Below are positions 15,698 through 26,800 of a DNA stretch of 38,645 nt, in pieces. The DNA is from Sulfurimonas sp. (GTDB taxonomy: Bacteria; Campylobacterota; Campylobacteria; Campylobacterales; Sulfurimonadaceae): the NCBI RefSeq assembly GCF_027056685.1, contig NZ_JALUKE010000058.1:1-38645 (forward strand). The letters run 5' to 3'. Made by a program: the position numbers and the translations under genes. Below the pieces are notes generated by a model, which saw only the letters and a program-made list of their open reading frames with translations, was not told where the DNA came from and searched no databases. How positions within the stretch are numbered: position 1 is the first letter of the stretch; every line of letters starts with the position of its first letter.

Positions 15698-16651
15698 CTA
15701 TTTTACTTTGTAGTAACCAACATCAGCTGAATTACTATGCACAAAAAACTCTTTTTCATTTATAAAGTATATACCGTTGACTACTGCTTTTGTTGCTTTA
15801 TATTTTCCTAAAGATTCTCTGTCTCTAGTATTAAATAGTTCTATATCATTGTGAATATCACAGCTATACGCTGCTATTTTACCACTTGGACTTAGACCTA
15901 CGCCATAAATGAAAAACTTTGAAGTTTTATAGTATGCACTTGAAGTTTTAAGATTAAAAACTGCTGCACGCCTATCTTGTCCACCTGTGAGTACAATACT
16001 GTTTTTAAAATCAACATCAAAGAGGTTGTCAACATTTTGTCCACTTAATGTTTTAAGAATTTTTCCATTCTTTACATTTATAATATGAACATTGCCACTT
16101 TCATCGCCAACTGCGACTTTAGTGTGTTGATTATTTAAAGCAAAACTTGAGAATTTTGACATAGAAGCCTGTGTATCCCAGTTCATTTTTTTTGTTTGTA
16201 TATTATAAGAGATAATATCATTACTGATAAGCGCTAGTAAAATATTGTTTTTGTCAATAAATTTTGCTTGTATAATATTGAGTTTGTCTTTTTGTGAAAT
16301 TATTTGTTTTAGTTTTTTGTTCTGATAAAAAGAGATTCTGCTGTATCCACCATTATCTTGAGAAAGGATTAACAAAGTGTTATTTAACATATCAATGTCA
16401 AATATTTTAGAGTCAATTTCATCGCCCATAAAATCTTTGATTTTAGAGAGTTCTATAAAAGAGGTCTCTTTTTTTGTTTTTGTACTAAAAACATCTACTT
16501 TCCCAATATCTGTTGCAATATATAAATTGCCTTTATTATAAAGTACATCTGTTGCCAAACCTTTTGGAACTTTATATATATGCAGAGGCTCTATAAGCTT
16601 TTGTGCAAAAAGCGTTGAAAAGAGAAGAAAAAAAACTACTATGTATCGCAT
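15698..16651 (-). CDS. napL: NapL, periplasmic beta-propeller accessory protein
   Basis: The 317-residue protein has a signal peptide (MRYIVVFFLLFSTLFAQ) and WD40/PQQ-like repeats such as GDESGNVHIINVKNGKILKTL and VLTGGQDRRAAVFNLKT, which predict a beta-propeller. This matches NapL, found only in Campylobacterota-type nap operons, in the same position after napF. NapL contributes to full nitrate reductase activity in related species, but its mechanism is not known. The start overlaps the end of napF by 13 bases. The name rests on domain type plus position. Confidence 0.85.
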   Translation of the reverse strand: MRYIVVFFLLFSTLFAQKLIEPLHIYKVPKGLATDVLYNKGNLYIATDIGKVDVFSTKTKKETSFIELSKIKDFMGDEIDSKIFDIDMLNNTLLILSQDNGGYSRISFYQNKKLKQIISQKDKLNIIQAKFIDKNNILLALISNDIISYNIQTKKMNWDTQASMSKFSSFALNNQHTKVAVGDESGNVHIINVKNGKILKTLSGQNVDNLFDVDFKNSIVLTGGQDRRAAVFNLKTSSAYYKTSKFFIYGVGLSPSGKIAAYSCDIHNDIELFNTRDRESLGKYKATKAVVNGIYFINEKEFFVHSNSADVGYYKVK

Positions 16652-17148
16652 GAACTCACCTTTTTAATATCTATGGCATCTGCAGGACATCTGCTTATGC
16701 AAAATCCGCAACTTGTACATTTTTCATTAATTTCAGGCATAAACATTGCCTTAAAATCAATAGCATCTTCATAACAGGGGTCTTTACATGAAAAACACAT
16801 AACTCCCTGCCAACTGTAACATTTATCTTTGTTTATCACAATATCTGCTTCTATTAAACGCTTGTTTTGCACAAGCAATACCTCACTCGGACAAGCAATA
16901 GCACATGCATCACAATAGGTACATCCACGCTGAGAAAAATCTAAATAAGGTGTTTTGTCTTCACCTATTTTTATTATCTGTTCTTGACATAAAGAGACAC
17001 ATTGTCCTTCACAATTTTGACACTCTGTGGCAAAAGCATTAATATCATTATAATATGGAGGTCTTAAAACCACAACTTCTTCTTTTTTCTCTCTTCCTGC
17101 CTCTTTAACAGAGGAAGAAAGAAAGCCAAACAGCTCTCTTCTCTTCAT
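16639..17148 (-). CDS. napF: NapF, cytoplasmic polyferredoxin
   Basis: The 169-residue protein has four cysteine clusters: CQNCEGQCVSLC, CTYCDACAIACP, CYSWQGVMCFSC-DPC and CTSCGFCISRCP, predicting up to four [4Fe-4S] centres. The N-terminus MKRRELFGFLSSS is the short NapF type rather than a Tat signal. NapF is thought to help load or reduce NapA before export. It starts 7 bases after napB and overlaps napL by 13 bases. Confidence 0.9.
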   Translation of the reverse strand: MKRRELFGFLSSSVKEAGREKKEEVVVLRPPYYNDINAFATECQNCEGQCVSLCQEQIIKIGEDKTPYLDFSQRGCTYCDACAIACPSEVLLVQNKRLIEADIVINKDKCYSWQGVMCFSCKDPCYEDAIDFKAMFMPEINEKCTSCGFCISRCPADAIDIKKVSSCDT

Positions 17149-17155
17149 TTTTTAA

Positions 17156-17842
17156 CTACTCAGATTTTTGAGTATTAATATCTTTCATCCATTTAGACTG
17201 ATTCCAAGATGATTTATCTGCACCATTTGGAGAAGTGTAAACTGGTTTAAAATGATTTTGATCCACTAAAGTGTTTGTTGCTTGTGGAGCATGACATTGT
17301 GTACAGTTAAATCTACCTGGATACAATTTATTTTCTTTGTGGTTTACTTTAATAGAAACATTTGCCTGCGTTTCAGATGAACCATTCTTAATCACACGAC
17401 CATTTTTTAAAATTTCAGTACCTTCAATTTCAGTTTTTGGTCTAAAGTTTGTAAAGTGTGAAATTGGAATTGGTGTTGCACCCATAGCCGCTGCAACATC
17501 TGGCATATGACATCCAAGACATGCATTGTTGTTTTTTGTAATTGGCAATAATCCCTCTACGCTGTGTGGGATCATTGGTGGAGCATCTTGATATGCACGC
17601 TTAATTTTTTTTGCCGCTCCTGGAGGTGCTGAATGATAAGCAACCGCAGGTGGAACAGCATCGTCATTTAAAAGATCAACATCTTTAATGTATCCCATTC
17701 CCATAGCATTCGTTTTTGCTGTTGGTTTTACTACTACACTTTTTTTAGCTTTTGCTTGTGTTTGTGTATTCATACTACTACAGCCCACCAACAACAGACT
17801 CGCTGTTGCTAAACCTATTGTAATTTTTGTTAAAATTTTCAT
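17156..17842 (-). CDS. napB: NapB, dihaem cytochrome c subunit, probably a lipoprotein
   Basis: NapB passes electrons to NapA in the periplasm. The 228-residue protein has two haem c motifs, CLGCHMP and CTQCHAP, each followed by the family context (PISHFTNFRP between them). Unusually, the signal peptide ends in a lipobox (LLLVGCSSM, Cys at about residue 21), which predicts lipid anchoring, with Ser at +2 consistent with sorting to the outer membrane. A linker of about 40 residues separates the lipid site from the NapB core. It starts one base after napH. Confidence 0.93.
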   Translation of the reverse strand: MKILTKITIGLATASLLLVGCSSMNTQTQAKAKKSVVVKPTAKTNAMGMGYIKDVDLLNDDAVPPAVAYHSAPPGAAKKIKRAYQDAPPMIPHSVEGLLPITKNNNACLGCHMPDVAAAMGATPIPISHFTNFRPKTEIEGTEILKNGRVIKNGSSETQANVSIKVNHKENKLYPGRFNCTQCHAPQATNTLVDQNHFKPVYTSPNGADKSSWNQSKWMKDINTQKSE

Positions 17843-17843
17843 T

Positions 17844-18674
17844 TTACTCTCCCGTTTTCTTATTTTGAATCAAATCTCTTATTGAGAATCTTAAAGCATC
17901 ATCATCACATACTTCTATACATCTTGCACAATTTGTACACTCACCTGAAAGTATAGGAAGTGACTCTTTACCTATCATGTGCAGCACCTGTTTTTCAGGA
18001 CAAACTACTTTACATTTCATACAAAGAGTACAGTTTTCTTCTATGTGATGTACTCTAATAAAACTAAACTTTCCTAGAAGTGAATAAAATCCACCAAGTG
18101 GACAAATATGACCACACCATCCATTTTTTAATACGAACAAATCAAAAAGAAATATCATGCCAATGGCAGCCCAGCCAAATCCCATACCAAAAACAATACC
18201 ACGATGGAGCATTGAAATTGGTGAGACAAACTCAAACGCAGCGATGCCCATAAAAGCAGATACAATCAAACTCAGTCCCAAAATCCAATATCGAGTATTT
18301 CTACTTATTGGACTTTTTGCTAACTGTGCTCTATCTATATCGAAAACTCTTCTTAGGTAATTTGCACTATCTGTTACCATATTTATAGGACAAACCCAAG
18401 AACAAAATGCTCTTCCTCCAATGAGGAAATAAAAAAGTGCAACAACACCAACTCCTATTAGTAAGTCTGATGCTATTACCGCACCAGCCACTACCATCTG
18501 CAACACAGCATAAGGATCACTCATTGGAATTTTTTCAAAAAGTAGAGATGAAGTAAGATTTCCTTCTAAGATCTTCCAACCCCAAGCATTTGCACCAAAA
18601 AAGAGCACTAAAATTCCAATTTGTACAAACCTCCTAAGAATAAGATATCTATAGTTATTCCATATTTTACTCAT
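17844..18674 (-). CDS. napH: NapH, membrane quinol-oxidising iron-sulfur protein
   Basis: With NapG, NapH takes electrons from menaquinol and passes them to NapB, replacing the NapC found in other bacteria. The 276-residue protein has four predicted membrane helices (about 13-33, 62-88, 128-150 and 155-180), two membrane Cys-x3-CP motifs (CSWVCPINM and CGHICPLGG) and two C-terminal [4Fe-4S] clusters (CTLCMKCKVVCP, CTNCARCIEVCD) on the cytoplasmic side. It overlaps napG by 8 bases. No napC is present in the cluster. Confidence 0.95.
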   Translation of the reverse strand: MSKIWNNYRYLILRRFVQIGILVLFFGANAWGWKILEGNLTSSLLFEKIPMSDPYAVLQMVVAGAVIASDLLIGVGVVALFYFLIGGRAFCSWVCPINMVTDSANYLRRVFDIDRAQLAKSPISRNTRYWILGLSLIVSAFMGIAAFEFVSPISMLHRGIVFGMGFGWAAIGMIFLFDLFVLKNGWCGHICPLGGFYSLLGKFSFIRVHHIEENCTLCMKCKVVCPEKQVLHMIGKESLPILSGECTNCARCIEVCDDDALRFSIRDLIQNKKTGE

Positions 18675-19479
18675 CTAATAAGCCTTCTAATCCAGCATTA
18701 AGTTTATCTACTGCTTTTTTCTTACTAACTTGTGTTGTTGTGTGAATCGCATGTGCATCTTTAAGACGCGACTCATCTTTTTTGTCCCATCCTTTAATGT
18801 AATGGCTACCTGCTTTCCCCATAGCCACCTCACGAGGCAGAACAAATATAGCTGGTTTTTCTGTTATACAAGCATGTTCACACATACCACAACCAGTACA
18901 TGCATCTGCATGAACTACTGGTTTTAAATATGCATGTTTTCCAGTTCTTTTGTTTTGATCATACTCTATTGTTATAGCTTGTCCCATAATAGGACATGCT
19001 CTATAACACGCATCACATTGAATACCCCAAAAAGCTACACAGCTATTTTCATCAATGACAGCAAGACCCATCTCAGCACTATTTATATCAAGTTTTCCAT
19101 TTTTTGTGACACTAGCTTCATCTAATGCACCACTTGGACAAACAGGAACACATGGAATATCTTCACACATATAGCATGCTATGTCTCTTGGTGTAAAAAA
19201 TGGCGTTCCTATTGGTTTATGATCACCCGGCTCGGCTAGTTTTAGTGTATCGTAAGGACACGCTTCCACACATAAACCACACTTAATACAAGTCTTTAAA
19301 AAATCTTTTTCTCCTATAGCTGCAGGAGGTCTCAAGATTAATGGAGAGGCTTCTGCCTCATCCAGATAAGCACTCCATAAGAAGCCACCTACCGCTGCAT
19401 ACCCAACACCCTTAGCCATATTTAAAATAAATTTTCTTCTATCACTAACTGGTTGCTTTGCTTTTGAATGGTTACTCAA
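18667..19479 (-). CDS. napG: NapG, Tat-exported periplasmic ferredoxin
   Basis: The 270-residue protein starts with a Tat-type signal (DRRKFILNMAKGVGYAAVGG) and carries four [4Fe-4S] motifs: CIKCGLCVEACP, CYMCEDIPCVPVCP, CVAFWGIQCDACYRACP and CTGCGMCEHACI. This is the NapG pattern. NapG sits on the periplasmic face and relays electrons between NapH and NapB. It lies 19 bases after napA and overlaps napH by 8 bases, in the gene order napAGH expected for Campylobacterota. Confidence 0.95.
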   Translation of the reverse strand: MSNHSKAKQPVSDRRKFILNMAKGVGYAAVGGFLWSAYLDEAEASPLILRPPAAIGEKDFLKTCIKCGLCVEACPYDTLKLAEPGDHKPIGTPFFTPRDIACYMCEDIPCVPVCPSGALDEASVTKNGKLDINSAEMGLAVIDENSCVAFWGIQCDACYRACPIMGQAITIEYDQNKRTGKHAYLKPVVHADACTGCGMCEHACITEKPAIFVLPREVAMGKAGSHYIKGWDKKDESRLKDAHAIHTTTQVSKKKAVDKLNAGLEGLLDE

Positions 19480-19498
19480 AATAACACTTCCTCTTTAC

Positions 19499-22348
19499 TT
19501 ATACTTTATAAATTTTAACAGCACATTTTTTGTAGTCTGTCTGTTTTGACATTGGACATGTTTGGTCAAGTGTGACTTTATTTATAAATACACGCTCATC
19601 AAACCATGGAACAAATACTAATGGTTTTGGTGGTCTATTACGCCCACGAGTCTCAACACGAGCTTTTACTTTACCACGACGAGATTCAACCCAACAGAGT
19701 TTACCATCTTCAAGACCTCTCTCTTTAGCTGTTTCAGGATTCATATAGACTAATGCTTCTGGTACAGCACGATATAACTCAGGTACACGCATAGTCATAG
19801 TTCCAGAGTGCCAGTGTTCAAGTACACGCCCTGTACATAACCATAAGTTATACTCTTCATCTGGCATTTCTGGAGGATCCATATATGGACGAGCAAATAT
19901 TTTGGCTTTGTTCGCTAACGACTTTTTGGTTTTATCTGTTACATGCGTTAAGTCACCAAATGGTAATTTTTTAGCAAGTGGACCATAAAATGCGTATTGA
20001 GAACCAGTACCAGCCTCTTTTGCATGTTTCATTGCATATGGATCAAAGTCAACATTAAATCTCCATGAAGTCTCTTTACCATTTACAACCGGCCATTTAA
20101 GTCCACGAACTTTTTGATAAGTAACAAAGTCTGCCAAGTCATGACCATGACCACGACCAAAGAAAGCATACTCTTCCCAAAGGTATTGGTGAATCATAAA
20201 TCCATACCCTTTAAAGACTTTTCCATCTGTTCCTACAACATTTCTTGCATCACCAAGACACTCAGAGTTATCATACCCTTGTTGTGGAAATTTATCCATT
20301 GCAAGAGGATATTGTTTTTTCGCTCTTTCATTGCCATATAAAATTTCATACATAGTAGTATCTGGTTTATAACCCATTTTGTATGCTTCTTGGCGTACAT
20401 CTGCAAGTTTTGTACCATTTCTAAGAGTATATGGTCCCCATAAGTCATCAACAGTAAAGCGTTTTGAAAGCTCAACCCATTGCCATGTATCACTCATAGC
20501 ATGACCTACTGGAAGTACTTGTTGTCTCCAGTGTTGTGAACGACGCTCTGCGTTTCCATATGCACCCCATTTTTCATAAATCATAGCAGATGGTAAAATA
20601 AGGTCAGATACCATGGAAGAGATACCAGGATAACCATCACTCGTTACGATGAAGTTGTCCATCTCACGCGCTGCTTTAATCCAATGTTTTGCATTCGCAG
20701 AATCTTGGTAAGCATTACAAACATTTACCCATGCAAATTTAATAAGACCATCTTCGATGTCTCTGTGGATTTTCATAATGTGCTGATTTCCAATAGGATT
20801 TAGTGTTCCAGCAGGAATTTCCCATTTTTTCTCAACTTTTGCTCTATGGTGAGGATTTTTAACCATCATATCAGCTGGAAGACGATGAGCAAATGTACCA
20901 ACTTCACGAGCAGTACCACAAGCAGACGGTTGACCAGTTAATGAATATGCACCTGCACCTGGACGAGACTGTTTATTTACAAGGAAGTGAACATTGTATG
21001 CAAGTGTATTATCCCATGATCCACGAGTATGTTGGTTCATACCCATTGTCCAGAAACTTACAATTTTTCTTCCATCTTCTACATAAAGTGCTGCTAAATC
21101 TTGAAGTTTTTTCTTAAAACTATCAAGTGATTCATCAGGATCACCTTTACAAAGATTTGCAGTATACTCTAATGTATATGGAGCAAGAGATTTTTTATAA
21201 TCTTCAAAAGTGATTTCATGATGTTTTAGAGTACCAGGAATGTTTTTCATAGTATCGCCAGCTTTATAACCATATGGTTCTAATGCAGGACCTTCAAGTT
21301 CTGAAACAACTTTACTCATCTCTTTATTATAAATTTCCATCTCTTTAGCATCATATTTACCAGCAGAACCATCAGGTCTTACAGGAGTAATAGACTTCTC
21401 ACCCGCACGTCTGAAACCATAACCGATATTTACAGGACCAACTGCAAAAATAATGTTTTTCTTGATGAAATCCCAGTCAATAGCTTCTGGATGATTGTAA
21501 ACTATTTCGCGAGCAAGGTAGTTCCAAAGGGCCAGGTCAGTATTTGGTCTAAAGATGATGTTAAAATCACCTAAATCACAAGTACGGTGTGTATAAGTTT
21601 GAATATTTACAACTTTTACATGATCTGGATCAGATAATTTTCTGTCTGTTACACGAGACCAAAGAATAGGGTGCATCTCTGCCATATTTGAACCCCAAGT
21701 TACAATAGTATCTGTAAGTTCAATATCATCATAACAACCAGATGGTTCATCTATACCAAATGTTTGGTAAAAACCAACAACTGCGGATGCCATACAGTGA
21801 CGAGCATTTGGATCAAAAGCATTTGATCTAAAACCACCCTTCATCATTTTTTGAGCAGCGTAACCTTCCATAATAGTGTATTGACCAGATGCAAATACAC
21901 CAACACCTTCAGGACCACTCTCTTTAAGTGCTTTTCTGATGTTTTTTTCCATCTCATCATAAGCTCTTTCCCAAGAAATAGGAGCGAATTTACCATGTTT
22001 GTCAAAATTACCTTTCTCATCCATACGAAGTAGTGGTTGTGTAAGTCTATCTGCACCATACATAATCTTCGCGTTAAAATAACCTTTAATACAGTTAAGA
22101 CCACGATTTACCGGAGCTGCCGGGTCTCCTTTAACTGCAACGATTTTTCTATCTTTTCCATCGCCTGTTGTTGCAAGCATAATTCCACAACCAGTACCAC
22201 AGAAACGACAAGCTGCCTTGTCCCATCTCCATTTAGATTCAGCTACTTTTGCATTAGCTTCCAACTCTGCTGGTACACTCATACCAATAGCTGCTGCTGC
22301 TGATGCTGCTGCTGAACTTTTTAGAAATTCTCTTCTTGAAAGTGACAT
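19499..22348 (-). CDS. napA: NapA, catalytic subunit of periplasmic nitrate reductase
   Basis: NapA reduces nitrate to nitrite at a molybdenum bis-MGD centre. The 949-residue protein begins with a twin-arginine signal ([13 protein letters not shown]), then the [4Fe-4S] ligands CRFCGTGC (Cys47/50/54) and Cys86 (GLNCIKG). The molybdenum cysteine is in [10 protein letters not shown] near residue 178. The C-terminal cofactor-binding part includes [15 protein letters not shown] and [13 protein letters not shown]. The ORF track extends 15 codons further; I chose the inner ATG because it has AGGAG seven bases upstream and starts exactly at the Tat signal. It is the first gene of the nap operon. Confidence 0.98.
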   Translation of the reverse strand: MSLSRREFLKSSAAASAAAAIGMSVPAELEANAKVAESKWRWDKAACRFCGTGCGIMLATTGDGKDRKIVAVKGDPAAPVNRGLNCIKGYFNAKIMYGADRLTQPLLRMDEKGNFDKHGKFAPISWERAYDEMEKNIRKALKESGPEGVGVFASGQYTIMEGYAAQKMMKGGFRSNAFDPNARHCMASAVVGFYQTFGIDEPSGCYDDIELTDTIVTWGSNMAEMHPILWSRVTDRKLSDPDHVKVVNIQTYTHRTCDLGDFNIIFRPNTDLALWNYLAREIVYNHPEAIDWDFIKKNIIFAVGPVNIGYGFRRAGEKSITPVRPDGSAGKYDAKEMEIYNKEMSKVVSELEGPALEPYGYKAGDTMKNIPGTLKHHEITFEDYKKSLAPYTLEYTANLCKGDPDESLDSFKKKLQDLAALYVEDGRKIVSFWTMGMNQHTRGSWDNTLAYNVHFLVNKQSRPGAGAYSLTGQPSACGTAREVGTFAHRLPADMMVKNPHHRAKVEKKWEIPAGTLNPIGNQHIMKIHRDIEDGLIKFAWVNVCNAYQDSANAKHWIKAAREMDNFIVTSDGYPGISSMVSDLILPSAMIYEKWGAYGNAERRSQHWRQQVLPVGHAMSDTWQWVELSKRFTVDDLWGPYTLRNGTKLADVRQEAYKMGYKPDTTMYEILYGNERAKKQYPLAMDKFPQQGYDNSECLGDARNVVGTDGKVFKGYGFMIHQYLWEEYAFFGRGHGHDLADFVTYQKVRGLKWPVVNGKETSWRFNVDFDPYAMKHAKEAGTGSQYAFYGPLAKKLPFGDLTHVTDKTKKSLANKAKIFARPYMDPPEMPDEEYNLWLCTGRVLEHWHSGTMTMRVPELYRAVPEALVYMNPETAKERGLEDGKLCWVESRRGKVKARVETRGRNRPPKPLVFVPWFDERVFINKVTLDQTCPMSKQTDYKKCAVKIYKV

Positions 22349-22397
22349 GTTATCTCCTATGTAGATTAATATTGAACTAACTAAAATTGTCAATTTA

Positions 22398-22445
22398 CAT
22401 TTTTATAATAGCACTTTAATGGATAAAGTTTTTGACTTATATCAA
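22398..22445 (-). promoter_or_regulatory. nap operon promoter with FNR/CRP-type operator
   Basis: TTGACTTATATCAA (22432-22445) is a near-perfect TTGA-N6-TCAA dyad on either strand. On the napA strand a TATTAT -10 box lies at 22410-22405, giving a predicted start near 22398 and an operator centre at about -40.5, again the class II activator geometry. The transcript would have a leader of about 50 bases before the napA ATG. Confidence 0.7.
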
Positions 22446-22528
22446 TATATTAGATAATTTGGTTAAGAATGTTTTTATAGTGGATGATTCTGAGTAGATT
22501 TGTAACAGAAGATTATTCTGTAATAGAT

Positions 22529-22553
22529 GGAAAATAGTTTGAAACTATCTTCC
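22529..22553 (-). terminator. Hairpin overlapping the TolC-like gene stop codon
   Basis: In the efflux-operon RNA, GGAAGATAGT pairs with ACTATTTTCC over 10 bp (one G-U) with a 5-base loop; the stop TAG is inside the left arm. A further 6-bp repeat (ACAGAA/TTCTGT, 22505-22521) follows. It probably ends the efflux mRNA before the nap promoter. Confidence 0.45.
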
Positions 22554-23843
22554 AATAGCATTATCAAGATTAACCATGGCTATATAATAATTATAGTAGT
22601 CAACAATAAGTAACGCTTTTGCATCTATATACCCTTGTCTTGCCTGTTGTAGCTCGATATAATCCGATAAACCGTGCTCATATCTTTTGCCAGCCTGATT
22701 AAATTTTTGGGCTGATACAACCATAAGACTTTGTGAAAGCGCCAAAGTATCTTTTTTTCTATTAAGGTTCAAATAATCAAAAGTCACCTGCTTTTTTACC
22801 TGTAGCTTTAACTCTTGAAGCGCAAAGTTGGAACTACTTGCATTTATCTTGCTTTTTTGAACTTTTGCACTGCTCGCGCCACCTTCATAAAGGTTCCAGC
22901 TCAAATTTATACCGACTTGCCATTGGTCTTCTGGTCTGAGTACCTGATACTTATCTAGTTTTTGTTTTGTATAACCTGCATCTAAGAATAGGGCAGGATA
23001 ATATTCAGCTGAGTTGACCTTTGTAAGTGCTTTTGTACTTTTAATTTTTGTCTCATACTCTTTAATACTAGGCTTATTGATGTAAGCAAATTCAATAGAA
23101 TCTTTCAAATTCAAATCATAAGATTTTATATGGTTTGCTAAAGTGTTAAGATTTAGTTTTGTTGCATATACTTTATAATTTGTATTTAAAGAGACAAAGC
23201 CGACTGCTTTATCTAGGAGTGCATAAGCCAGTTTTAAATTGTACTGTGCATTTTTTAAATCTATTTGAGACCTAATAAGTGCAACTTTCGCATCTGAAAT
23301 GTCTATTTTTGTTCGAATACCTGCTTTGAAATATTGCTGTGCGCGGTAGAGTTGGGCTTGAGTTAATTTGACATTTTCTCTTTGTACACTTATAAGAGAT
23401 TTGGCTTTTAAAACATTGTAGTATGCCTCTTTTACTTCTCTTTTTTTATCAGCTATTTTTTGTATATTGCTAAACGCAGCACCTTGTGATTCATACTTTG
23501 TAAAGTTACTCGTAGAGCCTGTTTTTCCAAAATCATATACAATTTGCTTTAGTGAAAGAGTTCCCATTAAAAGAGTGTCATCTTTCATAGTATTATTGTC
23601 TACAATGCTACTTGAACCTATTTTACTTACAGAAACTTGCATATCTACCTTTGGAAGATAGTCTGCGTTTGAAATTTTATGTTCTTGTTGTGTTGCTTCA
23701 TAATTTAGCTCACTAATTTTAAGCTCAGGGGCATTTTTTAATGAGATGAGTATTAGCTCATCTACCGTATAAGTTTCACTGGCTTGTGCATTGGCTACTA
23801 ATCCTAGTAAAACTAATGATTTGAATAAAAACTTGTTTTTCAT
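22545..23843 (-). CDS. TolC-like outer-membrane efflux channel
   Basis: The 432-residue protein has a signal peptide ([21 protein letters not shown]) and two internally similar halves of long amphipathic helices, as in TolC/OprM trimers; examples are REVKEAYYNVLKAKSLISVQRENVKLTQAQ and the late GKRYEHGLSDYIELQQARQGYIDAKALL, the second OEP repeat. It forms the exit duct across the outer membrane for the RND pump encoded just upstream. Its start shares one base with the pump gene stop. It has no N-terminal lipid cysteine, unlike OprM. Confidence 0.93.
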   Translation of the reverse strand: MKNKFLFKSLVLLGLVANAQASETYTVDELILISLKNAPELKISELNYEATQQEHKISNADYLPKVDMQVSVSKIGSSSIVDNNTMKDDTLLMGTLSLKQIVYDFGKTGSTSNFTKYESQGAAFSNIQKIADKKREVKEAYYNVLKAKSLISVQRENVKLTQAQLYRAQQYFKAGIRTKIDISDAKVALIRSQIDLKNAQYNLKLAYALLDKAVGFVSLNTNYKVYATKLNLNTLANHIKSYDLNLKDSIEFAYINKPSIKEYETKIKSTKALTKVNSAEYYPALFLDAGYTKQKLDKYQVLRPEDQWQVGINLSWNLYEGGASSAKVQKSKINASSSNFALQELKLQVKKQVTFDYLNLNRKKDTLALSQSLMVVSAQKFNQAGKRYEHGLSDYIELQQARQGYIDAKALLIVDYYNYYIAMVNLDNAIGR

Positions 23844-26800
23844 TAGATTGACTCCCTTCTTGCAACTTCATCTGCAACATTTACAAATTTTTCTCTCATG
23901 CTCTCAAGCAGTACATAAAGAACAGGAACAAAGAGTGTAGATATAAATGTCGCTGCAACCATACCAAACATGAGTACGATACCGATAGACTGCTGCGTAA
24001 TAGCACCTGCACCTGTGGCAAATGCAAGTGGAAAAATACCAAATAAGAAAGATAAAATAGTCATCATAATAGCACGAAAACGCAGTCTTCCTGCGTTTAT
24101 GGCAGCATCAACAATACTTTTACCATTTTCACGCAGTTCTTTGGCAAACTCGACAATCAAAATGGCGTTCTTGGCGGCAAGAGCGACAAGCAGCACAAGT
24201 CCGACTTGTGCAAAAGTGTTAAGTGGAATGCCTGCCCACATTAGACCTGCTACGGCACCAGCGATTACCATCGGTACTGAGAGTAAAATCATTAATGGTA
24301 GTATCCAACTCTCATATTGTGCTGCAAGAACTAAAAAGACTACAAGTGTTACGAAAATAACGACATAAATTTGTGCGTTTCCTGCCAGCTTTTCTTGGTA
24401 GCTCATTCCAGACCATTCATAGCCGTAACTTGATGGCAGGACTTTTTTAGCTATTTCCTGCATCGCTGTCATTGCATCGCCAGAACTATATCCTGGAGCT
24501 GCTGCACCATTTATTTGAATGCTTCTGTACATATTGTAGTGTGTTAAATTTTGCGGACCAATCATCTCTTGGACTTTAATAAGTGCACTCAGTGGTACCA
24601 TCTTGCCATCAACATTTTTTACAAAAAGTTTGTTGATGTCACTCTTTGCACTTCTGTAATTTTTATCAGCCTGCACGAAGACACGAAAAACCTTTCCAAA
24701 TTTTGTAAAGTCATTGACATAAACAGACCCAAGATATATCTGCATGGTGCTAAAGAGATCAGCCATATTTACACCAAGAGCATTTGCTTTTTCTCTGTCT
24801 ATTTTAATGTCGTACATAGGGTAGTTAATTGCGAATGTTGTAAATGCATGAGAGATTCTAGGGTCTTGATTTGCCTCCTTAATAATTTCATCTGCATAGT
24901 GTTTAAACACATTCAAATCACCAGAGAGATAATCTTGAAGTCTGAAATCAAAACCACCGACATTTCCGACACCCGGGATTCCCGGAAGATTAAAGGCTGC
25001 TATGTTTGCATCGGTAATATGTGCTGTTTTTTGTCGTATTTTTTGAATGATGGCATTGACACTTTGATCTGGTCGTGTTCTTTGTTTCCAGTCTTTAAAA
25101 GAAACAAACATTGCAACAGCAGAACTGTCTAGAGAAGAGGTTATGATGTTATACCCATCAATGACAATTACATTGGCAACTTCATCTATGGAGTAGAGTG
25201 ATTTTTCGACCTCTTTTCTTACTTGTGTCGTTTGATTGAGTGATGTTCCTGGCTTTAGGTTCACCGAAACCATACAAACACCTTTATCTTCTGAGGGAAC
25301 GAATCCTGTAGGAATAACAGTAAAAAGATAATACATTATGTAAAAAATTCCAATCATAAGAACTAACATAAGGTATTTTATTTTTATAAGTGCAGTAATG
25401 GTAGCCGTATATTTTTGCGTGATATAATCAAAAATTGCATCAAATTTTCTAAAAAATATAAACTTTTCCTGACCTTTTTTTCTTCTTTTTATAATGATAG
25501 CACTTAGTGCTGGAGAAAGAGTAAGGGCATTGAGCGAAGAGATAATAACGGCAAAAGAGATAGTGAGTGCAAATTGTTGATAGAGTGCTCCTGTAATACC
25601 GGGAAGCAGAGATACAGGAACGAAAACAGCAACGAGAACAAGTGTAGTAGAGATGATGGGACCGATGAGCTCTATCATCGATTTTTTAACAACTTGAGGA
25701 ATTGTCAAATCAGGCTCTTTTTCCATAATAACCTCAACATTTTCAACAACCAAAATAACATCATCTACAACAATACCAATGGCTAAAATCAGCCCAAAAA
25801 GTGTTAAAAAGTTGATGGAAAAGCCATGTGCCATCTGCATAATTGCAAAAGTACCAATGAGTGATACAGGAATGGCAACAGCGGCAATAATTGTTGGTCT
25901 CCATGAACCTAAAAAGATAAAAATGATGAGAATTACAAGTCCGATTGCCATAAAAAGGTTTGTGACAACATTGTCAATAGCTACTTTAACATATTTGGTC
26001 GTATCATAAGGAATACTCCACTTTACCCCATCAGGAAATCGTTTTTGGAGTCTCTGCATCGTTTCTTGAACTTTTTTTCTAATGTCTAAAGCATTGGCAT
26101 CACCTAGCTGATAAACGCCAATAAGACCTGTTGGCTGTTGGTTTGATATTGCGTTCCAATCATAACTTTCACTTCCTAGAACAACACGAGACACATCACT
26201 GAGATAGACTAAAGAGCCATCTTTTTTGTGTTTTAAAACAATATCTTTAAACTCTTTGACATCACTAAGGCGTCCCTCTGTTGTGAGTGTAAACTCCTGT
26301 TTTTGATTATCATAGCTTGGCATACCGCCAATTTTACCGATGGAAGCTTGTCTATTTTGGCTTTTAATAGCATTGACTACATCAATCGGTGTGAGTCCCA
26401 TAGCTTTAATTTTATCGGGGTTAAGCCATATTCGTATAGCATATTTCTTTTCACCCATATTTTCAGCTTTACCAACACCTGGAATACGCTTAATTTCATC
26501 AAGAACATTCAAGTTTACAAAGTTAGATAAAAAAGAGGCATAATACCTTTTGTCACCAGTTATGGTAATAAGACAAACAATAGAGGGACTCTTTTTATCT
26601 ACTATAACTCCTTGGGCAACAACTTCAGCAGGAAGAGAAGCCGTGGCTGTAGAGACTTTGTTTTGAACATCAACTGCCCCAATGTCTATATTGTATCCTG
26701 GTTTAAAGTAAACATTTATGTTTGATCGACCACTTGAAGTGGAAGAGGAGTCCATATAAATAACACCTTTAATACCATTGAGTTTGTCCTCAAGAACACG

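Noticed and set aside
19499-22393. Longer napA start given by the ORF track
   Set aside because: The extra 15 codons precede the Tat signal and overlap the ribosome site of the inner ATG.
24551-25132. 193-residue forward ORF within the RND pump gene
   Set aside because: Antisense shadow; the opposite strand encodes the intact, family-typical pump throughout.
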